Source of the DNA: Gemmatimonadota bacterium
Lineage (GTDB): Bacteria; Gemmatimonadota; Gemmatimonadetes; JACCXV01
Direction of reading: 5' to 3'
Length of the DNA: 8,759 nucleotides
NCBI GenBank assembly: GCA_013696835.1
Contig: JACCXV010000413.1
Coordinates: forward strand, 1 to 8,759
Part shown: piece by piece, positions 1 to 5,155 of the stretch
How positions within the stretch are numbered: position 1 is the first letter of the stretch
Layout of the letters: each line of letters opens with the position of its first letter
The notes under the pieces: model-generated
What the model saw: the letters and a program-made list of their open reading frames with translations, nothing else
Databases searched by the model: none
Told to the model about the DNA's origin: nothing
Position numbers and translations under genes: made by a program

Positions 1-1
1 G

Positions 2-433
2 GCCGGTGGGGGGTTGGCCCCCGGAATCGCTCCCGGGATTGCGGCAGCCACTCCGCCCGCAGCGCCCGGGGGTGCCGTGGCCGCAGGGGGGGCTGCGGTG
101 GCGGCAGGGAACTCGGCGGAGTCTCCCGACTCTGCGGAAGATGCGGGCTCCGCGGGTGCGGCCGACGTGGGGGCCGCGCAAGCGCCCGCATTGGGTCCGG
201 TGCCGCTCGCGGGTTCCGAGCCCTCGGCAACGCCAGCAGCGACGCCGTCGGACGGCGCAGCTGCAACCTCCCCCGCGAACGCCGCGCGGGCGGTCCCGCT
301 CGACGCTCCTGGTCCGGGCACGATTCCGGCGCCCGGCGAGCGAGACGACCGGCTCTACGATCCCACGCGGCCGGGTACCGTCCAGCCGCTCGGAGCCGAC
401 AACCTGACCGGAAACCCGGAGACGCTTCCATGA
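2..433 (+). CDS. C-terminal part of an Ala/Pro/Gly-rich protein, by position a PilO-like pilus protein (5' end outside window)
   Basis: The reading frame is open from the left edge and stops at TGA 431-433, giving about 143 visible residues. They are almost entirely Ala, Pro, Gly, Ser and Thr with a few acidic residues, no cysteine and no predicted membrane segment, so this looks like a disordered, envelope-exposed tail. The final 35 or so residues are less repetitive and more charged (ERDDRLYDPTRPG, then NLTGNPETLP), as if they form a short binding motif. The stop overlaps the next start as ATGA, which supports this frame over the Arg-rich alternative at 6-407. No conserved domain is visible. 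The pilO assignment rests only on the usual pilM-N-O-P-Q order, with pilP and pilQ directly downstream. It could instead be an unrelated upstream protein, since classical PilO does not normally end in such a tail. Confidence 0.6.
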   Translation, partial: AGGGLAPGIAPGIAAATPPAAPGGAVAAGGAAVAAGNSAESPDSAEDAGSAGAADVGAAQAPALGPVPLAGSEPSATPAATPSDGAAATSPANAARAVPLDAPGPGTIPAPGERDDRLYDPTRPGTVQPLGADNLTGNPETLP

Positions 434-996
434 GCGGCGGCGCACGACGTCTTATCCCGCCCGGCTTGCTCGTGGCCGGCATCCTGCTCGGCCTCCGTGC
501 GGCACCGATGCTGCGTGCCTCCCGCGAACCAGCCGGGCCCACCACGGTCGAGGCGCGCGCCGCGTCACCTGCCGCAGGGCCGCAGCAGCAGCCCTCTCCT
601 CTCAGCGGCCCCGCGCCGGCCGAGAGCGCCTCGGCCGGTCCGGCTCTTTCGGGCGAGGCGCAGCTCGCGAACCTCTCGTACGAGCGCGAGTTCTTCTATT
701 ACGACGGCGCCGGACGACGCGATCCGTTCCGGCCCCTGATGGAGGTCGACGCAGACCTCGATGGCCCCCGCTTCGACGAGCTGGTGCTCACCGGCGTCTT
801 TCTTGGCGATGGCGGCAGCGGGATGGTCGTGGTCGAGGACGCCACCCGGAGAGGCTATTTCCTCAAGCCGGGGAACGTGGTCGGCAAGGCGACGCTCGTC
901 CAGATCCTGCCCGACCAGGCGCTCTTCGATGTGCGGGATTTCGGGATCTCGCGGCGGGAAACCCTCAAGCTCCAGCGCTCACAGGAGACCTCATGA
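430..996 (+). CDS. pilP: PilP-like type IVa pilus assembly protein
   Basis: The product has 188 residues. A short basic N-terminus is followed by a hydrophobic segment (about residues 8-24) that looks like an inner-membrane anchor or uncleaved signal. A Pro/Ala/Ser-rich linker spans about 30-80, and a compact C-terminal domain about 85-185. The domain opens with the PilP hallmark GRRDPFRPL (residues 95-103) and continues with the beta-strand pattern of the family: LVLTGVFLG, VVVEDATRRGYFLKPG, VGKATLVQIL. PilP is known to link the PilN/PilO inner-membrane complex to the N0 domain of PilQ. Proteobacterial PilP is a lipoprotein, but this protein contains no cysteine at all, so lipidation is excluded. 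A GGAG at 418-421 lies 8 nt before the ATG. The gene overlaps both neighbours by ATGA, which implies one operon. The family call is fairly sure; the sequence is divergent. Confidence 0.8.
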   Translation: MSGGARRLIPPGLLVAGILLGLRAAPMLRASREPAGPTTVEARAASPAAGPQQQPSPLSGPAPAESASAGPALSGEAQLANLSYEREFFYYDGAGRRDPFRPLMEVDADLDGPRFDELVLTGVFLGDGGSGMVVVEDATRRGYFLKPGNVVGKATLVQILPDQALFDVRDFGISRRETLKLQRSQETS

Positions 997-3149
997 CCGC
1001 TCATCGTTCAAGCGGCGCTGTGGCTGAGATCGCGCATCCAGGCGCCGTAAAAGCTCGCTCAAGCTCGGTGCATGGTCAGCTGCGCTTCGCGTGTCTCCTG
1101 GCGCTGATCGCAATCTGTTCCTGGGGTGCTCTTCCGTCCGCGCCCCTGACCGCACGCCCCACGCCTGCGACCTCCGACAGGCTCGACGGAGCCGAGGTCT
1201 TCAACGTGCGGGTGGTTGCGATCGAGGGGAAGACGCACGTCGTCTTCGAGACCACCGGGGACGTGGACTACCGGGACTTCTTCTCGGGGGATACCGATCG
1301 GCTCACCGTCGACCTCGTGAACGCGCGGCTGGCCACGCCCGCGGCGGCCGTGCTCGTGGACCGCGGCGGGGTGCGCGAGATCGAGCTGAGCCAGACGGGG
1401 AACGACGTGGTGCGCCTGGTGATCCACTTCGACGAGGTGGACGACTACTCGATCTTCGAGGAGGGGAACGACCTCCACGTGGCGATCGATGCGGACGCCG
1501 GCGAGTTCGCCGAGTACGACATGGCCGCCGCGACCGGTGGTGGGGCGCCGGGAGCGGCGGTGGCTGCCGCGGCGCCGGCCGACGCCCTCGGCTCTCCGCC
1601 GGGTGCGGAGCGGGTTACGAGCCCCGGCGCGCGGCGCAACATGCGCGAGATCCCGCGGGAAGCCGCTCCCCCGGCCGTGGGGGCCAGGCAGGACGGACCC
1701 GTCGATGACGGCCTGCCCGAGATCGACGGGGCTCCGATCAGCGTGGACTTCCAGCAGGCGGACATCCAGACGGTGATCCGCTCCTTCGCGGAATTCGGAG
1801 GCGTGTCGATCGTCGCGGGCTCGCAGGTGACGGGCACCATCACGGCGACGATTCGCGACATGCCGTGGGACCAGGCGCTGGTCTCGATAATGCGCGCGAA
1901 CGGGTACGAGGTGGCGTACGAGAACGGCATCGTGCGCATCGACTCGATCGCGAACCTGCGCGCCGTGGAACAGCTCGAGGATCTGGAGACGCGCGTGCTC
2001 CACCTCAGCTTCGTCTCCGCGCGCGATGTCGTCACGACGCTCGACAAGTTCCGCTCCCAGCGCGGCGCCATCACCGCCGACGCCAAGACGAACACCGTGA
2101 TCATCACCGACGTCCCTGGCCGAGTGGCTCAGATCGTCTCGGTGATCGACCAGCTCGACGTCCAGACGCGCCAGGTCACGATCAAGGCCAAGATCGTGTT
2201 CGTGAACAAGACCGACCTGGAGCAGTTCGGCATCACCTGGCGCGCGGAGAACCTCCGCAACCCGCTGGTGGACACGAAGATCCTGGCGAACTCCGACGGC
2301 GCCGACTTCGCCGACCCCTTCCTCACGCTGTCGATCGCGACGGTCGCTTCCGGCTTGACGGTGGGAGGGCTGCTCCAGGCGCTGGAGCAGCAGCAGATCG
2401 CCGACGTGCAGGCCGAGCCCCAGACCACGGTCCTCAACAACCTTCCGGCCGAGATCTTCGTGGGCGAGCGCACCCCGATCCGGGTGCTCGACATCGGCGC
2501 CGACGAGGGTCAGGCACAGGCAACGGTGGAGCTGATCGAGACAGGCATCATCCTCGACGTGACGCCGCACATCACGCCGACCGGGAAGGTCCTCATGGAG
2601 CTGCACGCGGAGCGGAGCGGCGTGGCTGTCAACGACCCGGCCGTGGGGGTGACGTTCAACACGCAGCGGGCCCGCACGCAGATCCTCGTGGACGACGGCG
2701 AGACAGCCGTGATCGGCGGACTCACCGTGCAGGACATCTCGCGCACCCGCTCCGGCATCCCGCTGCTCATGGACATCCCCGTCATCGGGAGCCTCTTCTC
2801 CCGCCGGGAGGAGCGGCGCGAGAAGCGCGACCTGCTGATCTTCGTGACCCCCTTCGTCGTCCCGCTCGATCCCGAGGAGGTCGCGGAGGTGCGCATGGAA
2901 GCCTGTCTGGAGGACCAGGACTGGTACCGTTCCGACGAGGCGGTCCTTCACAACGGTGTGCGCTGGGTCAAGTTCGGGTCACCGCGCACCGTGGAGTTCC
3001 ACGACCTTTACGTGGTCGGCAACTACCGAGGCCTGACGGTCTATGCCGACCCGGACACGGTGCGCGACGAGGTCTATCTGCCGGTGTGTGGGGAGGATCG
3101 GTACCAGGTGTATCGCCGCGAGGCCGAGGTGCGCGGCACGACGGGATGA
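993..3149 (+). CDS. pilQ: Type IVa pilus outer-membrane secretin PilQ
   Basis: The product has 718 residues. In order: a 30-residue N-terminal stretch, a hydrophobic signal segment (about 31-50), an AMIN domain (about 66-168) expected to bind peptidoglycan, a Gly/Ala/Pro linker (about 170-245), an STN/N0 domain (about 248-316), an N1 secretin repeat (about 334-390) and the secretin beta-barrel domain (about 392-625). The secretin signature GIPLLMDIPVIGSLF (588-602) and the strand LLIFVTPFVV (614-623) are clear. PilQ forms the multimeric outer-membrane pore through which the pilus extends and retracts. The family usually ends close to that last strand; here about 95 further residues follow, with C638 and C699, the only cysteines outside the signal region. 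ATG 993 has AGGAG at 983-987 (5-nt spacing) and overlaps pilP by ATGA. A GTG at 1068 would give a more typical signal-peptide length but has weaker support. Confidence 0.95.
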   Translation: MTAHRSSGAVAEIAHPGAVKARSSSVHGQLRFACLLALIAICSWGALPSAPLTARPTPATSDRLDGAEVFNVRVVAIEGKTHVVFETTGDVDYRDFFSGDTDRLTVDLVNARLATPAAAVLVDRGGVREIELSQTGNDVVRLVIHFDEVDDYSIFEEGNDLHVAIDADAGEFAEYDMAAATGGGAPGAAVAAAAPADALGSPPGAERVTSPGARRNMREIPREAAPPAVGARQDGPVDDGLPEIDGAPISVDFQQADIQTVIRSFAEFGGVSIVAGSQVTGTITATIRDMPWDQALVSIMRANGYEVAYENGIVRIDSIANLRAVEQLEDLETRVLHLSFVSARDVVTTLDKFRSQRGAITADAKTNTVIITDVPGRVAQIVSVIDQLDVQTRQVTIKAKIVFVNKTDLEQFGITWRAENLRNPLVDTKILANSDGADFADPFLTLSIATVASGLTVGGLLQALEQQQIADVQAEPQTTVLNNLPAEIFVGERTPIRVLDIGADEGQAQATVELIETGIILDVTPHITPTGKVLMELHAERSGVAVNDPAVGVTFNTQRARTQILVDDGETAVIGGLTVQDISRTRSGIPLLMDIPVIGSLFSRREERREKRDLLIFVTPFVVPLDPEEVAEVRMEACLEDQDWYRSDEAVLHNGVRWVKFGSPRTVEFHDLYVVGNYRGLTVYADPDTVRDEVYLPVCGEDRYQVYRREAEVRGTTG

Positions 3150-3190
3150 GGAGGGGCTCGCCCGCTGACCCGGGGAGGCAGCGCTTCCGT

Positions 3191-3214
3191 CCCGCACGCG
3201 CAGAGGCGTGGGGG
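3191..3214 (+). other. Possible RNA hairpin in the pilQ-lipoprotein spacer
   Basis: Within the 95-bp spacer (3150-3244), CCCGCACGC at 3191-3199 can pair with GCGTGGGGG at 3206-3214 across the 6-nt loop GCAGAG, with one G-G mismatch. No T-run follows, so it is not a canonical Rho-independent terminator. It could attenuate or pause transcription between the pil genes and the lipoprotein gene, or be chance in GC-rich DNA. No promoter motif is recognisable in the spacer. Confidence 0.25.
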
Positions 3215-3244
3215 AGCCAACCGAGAACTCCTGGAGTGAGCTTC

Positions 3245-4489
3245 ATGATCATCCGACGTCTCTCCCGCATGACCTTCCCCCTCCTCGCGTTCGCGTCGCT
3301 GGCGACCCTGGTGCTGGGCTTCGCCGGTTGTGACGAGGAGTTCGCGCGCCCCGACGTGCGGCGGGGGACGGGCGACCAGATCCGCGTGGTGTCCGGCAAC
3401 GAGCAGCGGGGCTTCGTCGGGCAGGCGCTGCGGCAGCCGTTGCGCGTGCAGGTGCGCGACGTCCGCGGAAACCCCGTCCGCAACCAGCGCGTCGAGTTCC
3501 GCATCCTGCGTGGAGACGGGTCTTTCTCGTCGCTCTCGGGAGTGACCGACTTCGCCGGCTTCACGCAGGTCAGCTTCACGCCGCTGGAAGAGGGAGATCT
3601 GGTGGTCGAAGCGCAGACGGCCGGCGCCGGCTCCGGCGCGGTGTTCGCATTCACGGCGATCGACCTGTCCCGCATCGAGGACCCCGCCATCTTCGAGAAG
3701 ATCTCGGGTGACAATCAGACCGGGCCCGTGGGCACCGTGCTGCCCCTTCCTCTCACGGTGCGCGTGGCCAACGAATTCGGGACTCCGCTCGACAACTTCC
3801 CGGTCCTGTTCACTGCCAACACCGACGGCACGCTGCTGCTGACCGCCAACGACGGCGACTTCACGCAGCCGGACACCACCGACCCCGACCCATCCCCCTC
3901 GGACTCGATCGGCCGCCAGATCGTGAGCTTCTCGGACGACAACGGGATCGCCGCCGTCCTGGTGCGGCTCGACACGCGCCCGGGCAACAATCAGGTGACC
4001 GCCTCCACGACGTTCACGGCGGGAGCCAACAACGCGCTGGTCTTCAACCTGACGGGCACGGCCGGGGGCAGCAGCTCGGCCGACTCACTGGCCAAGATCG
4101 CCGGCGACGAGCAAGACGTGACGATCGATACGACGGGCATCGGGTTCACGCCGTCGATCACGCTGAACCCAATGGTGGTTCAGGTCACGGACCGGTTCGG
4201 CAACCCGGTGCCCGGGATCACCGTCTTCTTCCGGATCTCGAACGGCTTCGGGACGCTCTCCGCCTCCTCGGACGTCACGGACGAGAGCGGGATCGCGGAG
4301 ACGACGTTCACCTCGTCCGAAGGAAGTCAGGGGGGGATCGCCGTCACGGCCTTCGTGCCGGGCATCGGGACCACGACCTTCACGGGCTCGATCACGCCCG
4401 TCGGTGGCACGCCGGACGATCCGATCGGCGACACGCTCGGCATCCTGCTGGACGTCGGGGGAGGGGACGGGGGCCGGGGCGGGGGCTGA
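3245..4489 (+). CDS. Predicted lipoprotein with three Ig-like (Big-1/invasin-type) repeats
   Basis: The product has 414 residues. The N-terminus is a lipoprotein signal: basic MIIRRLSR, a hydrophobic core (about 10-25), then GFAGC with C29 as the lipidation site. C29 is the only cysteine in the protein. Position -3 is Phe rather than the usual Leu, so the lipobox is slightly atypical. Three repeats follow, at about 44-139, 148-270 and 281-384. Each starts with a [SA]GD/N-x-Q motif and contains the Big-1 pattern V-x-D-x-x-G-N-P-V followed by V-x-F: for example VRDVRGNPVRNQRVEFRI and VTDRFGNPVPGITVFFRI. The second repeat has an Asp/Pro/Thr-rich insertion (about 208-221). The C-terminus ends in GGGDGGRGGG. 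GGAG at 3233-3236 lies 8 nt before ATG 3245. An in-frame ATG at 3146 overlaps the pilQ stop and would add 33 residues before the signal. Its role is unknown: by domain type it could be a surface adhesin or a structural protein, and its place after pilQ makes a pilus-related role possible but unproven. Confidence 0.85.
   Translation: MIIRRLSRMTFPLLAFASLATLVLGFAGCDEEFARPDVRRGTGDQIRVVSGNEQRGFVGQALRQPLRVQVRDVRGNPVRNQRVEFRILRGDGSFSSLSGVTDFAGFTQVSFTPLEEGDLVVEAQTAGAGSGAVFAFTAIDLSRIEDPAIFEKISGDNQTGPVGTVLPLPLTVRVANEFGTPLDNFPVLFTANTDGTLLLTANDGDFTQPDTTDPDPSPSDSIGRQIVSFSDDNGIAAVLVRLDTRPGNNQVTASTTFTAGANNALVFNLTGTAGGSSSADSLAKIAGDEQDVTIDTTGIGFTPSITLNPMVVQVTDRFGNPVPGITVFFRISNGFGTLSASSDVTDESGIAETTFTSSEGSQGGIAVTAFVPGIGTTTFTGSITPVGGTPDDPIGDTLGILLDVGGGDGGRGGG
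4457..4485 (+). other. G-quadruplex-forming motif at the end of the lipoprotein gene
   Basis: Five G-tracts of 5, 4, 5, 4 and 5 bases are separated by loops of only 1, 2, 2 and 1 bases (A, AC, CC, C) on the coding strand. This exceeds the standard G3+N1-7 quadruplex pattern. It encodes the last Gly-rich residues of the lipoprotein, ends two bases before the TGA at 4487, and lies about 45 nt before the aroK start. In mRNA or single-stranded DNA it could stall RNA polymerase or ribosomes; this effect is inference. Confidence 0.6.
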
Positions 4490-4530
4490 GCGCCCAGGCG
4501 CGGGACATCGGGTCGGCCGGGGAGCTCCGC

Positions 4531-5079
4531 GTGAGCCGCACGAGCATTGCCCTGGTTGGAATGATGGGATCGGGCAAGTCCACGGTGGGCACACTGCTCG
4601 CCGAGCGGCTCGGCTGGGCGTTCTACGACACGGACCTGATCCTCGAAGCTGCCTTCCGCAAGCCCGTCGCGAAAATACTTCGCGAGGGCCGCGAGGGATC
4701 CTTCCGCGCCTCCGAGGAGCTCCTGGTACGGATGCTCATGAGCCTGCAGGAGGCCGTCGTCGCCACCGGTGGCGGTCTCTGGCTGTCGGAGGCTTCCCGG
4801 CGGCGGCTCGGAACCTTCGCCTACACGGCCTGGTTGTCGGTTCCACACGCGGTGCTGTGGAAGCGCCTCGAACGACAGGGCTTGGAAGCCCGGCCGCTGC
4901 TGGAGGGTGAGGATCCTCGGACCATCCTCCGGCGCACGCTCTCGGAGCGGGAGCCCGTCTACGCTCTCGCCGACTGGCGCATCGAAGCGGCCGAGAACGA
5001 TCCCAGCGCCGTGGTCCGACAGCTCGTCCGCCGGCTGCGCGGCGAGGGGCTGATTGCCCGGCCCGACGTGGCCGCCTAG
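4531..5079 (+). CDS. aroK: Shikimate kinase
   Basis: The product has 182 residues, a normal length for the family. It phosphorylates the 3-OH of shikimate with ATP, the fifth step of the chorismate (aromatic amino acid) pathway, in the cytoplasm. Visible signature residues: Walker A GMMGSGKST (10-18), the Mg/shikimate-binding DTD (33-35), R59 in SFRASEE (shikimate binding), the Walker B-like TGGG (79-82), the LID arginine in RPLL (R121), and R140 in REPVYALAD for substrate binding. The start is GTG 4531, preceded by GGGGAG at 4519-4524 with 6-nt spacing; homology begins at once (SIALVGMMG). It follows the lipoprotein gene after 41 bp. A pilQ-aroK pairing is well known in Gammaproteobacteria, where aroB usually follows; here topA follows instead. 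Confidence 0.95.
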   Translation: MSRTSIALVGMMGSGKSTVGTLLAERLGWAFYDTDLILEAAFRKPVAKILREGREGSFRASEELLVRMLMSLQEAVVATGGGLWLSEASRRRLGTFAYTAWLSVPHAVLWKRLERQGLEARPLLEGEDPRTILRRTLSEREPVYALADWRIEAAENDPSAVVRQLVRRLRGEGLIARPDVAA

Positions 5080-5155
5080 CTTCTCTCCCCTTTTCCTCCC
5101 CGGCTTTTTTCCGCAGGGGGGAACAATCGCCCGCAAGGGAGTCGTACCCAAGGAC
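5080..5155 (+). other. aroK-topA spacer with a pyrimidine tract and G-run
   Basis: Directly after the aroK stop there is a pure C/T tract at 5080-5101, then GG, a T6 run at 5105-5110, and GGGGGG at 5116-5121. TTCC(T)CCCC (5093-5101) can pair imperfectly with GGGGGGAA (5116-5123), with the T-run in the loop instead of after the stem. It is therefore not a canonical terminator. AAGGGAG at 5135-5141 lies 14 nt before the topA ATG, and AAGGA at 5150-5154 only 1 nt before it, so neither is an ideal ribosome site. No clear -10/-35 pair is seen. The spacer may nonetheless hold control sequence for topA. Confidence 0.3.

Noticed and set aside
1059..2951. Long open frame of 630 codons on the minus strand opposite pilQ
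   Set aside because: It is Arg/His/Asp-rich with no recognisable domain and mirrors the codon structure of a clear secretin gene; such antisense frames are expected in GC-rich DNA.
1865..3244. Apparent upstream extension of the lipoprotein frame through pilQ
   Set aside because: Translation here is Arg/Pro/His-rich nonsense over pilQ in another frame. The real protein starts at the signal peptide at 3245, or at most at 3146.
5059..5074. Short perfect inverted repeat CGGCC/GGCCG at the end of aroK
   Set aside because: A 5-bp stem without a following T-run is common by chance at this GC content.
5054..5155. TTG start for topA overlapping the end of aroK
   Set aside because: It would add 34 residues encoded partly by aroK and a C/T-rich spacer, with no family similarity and a rare start codon; ATG 5156 is simpler.
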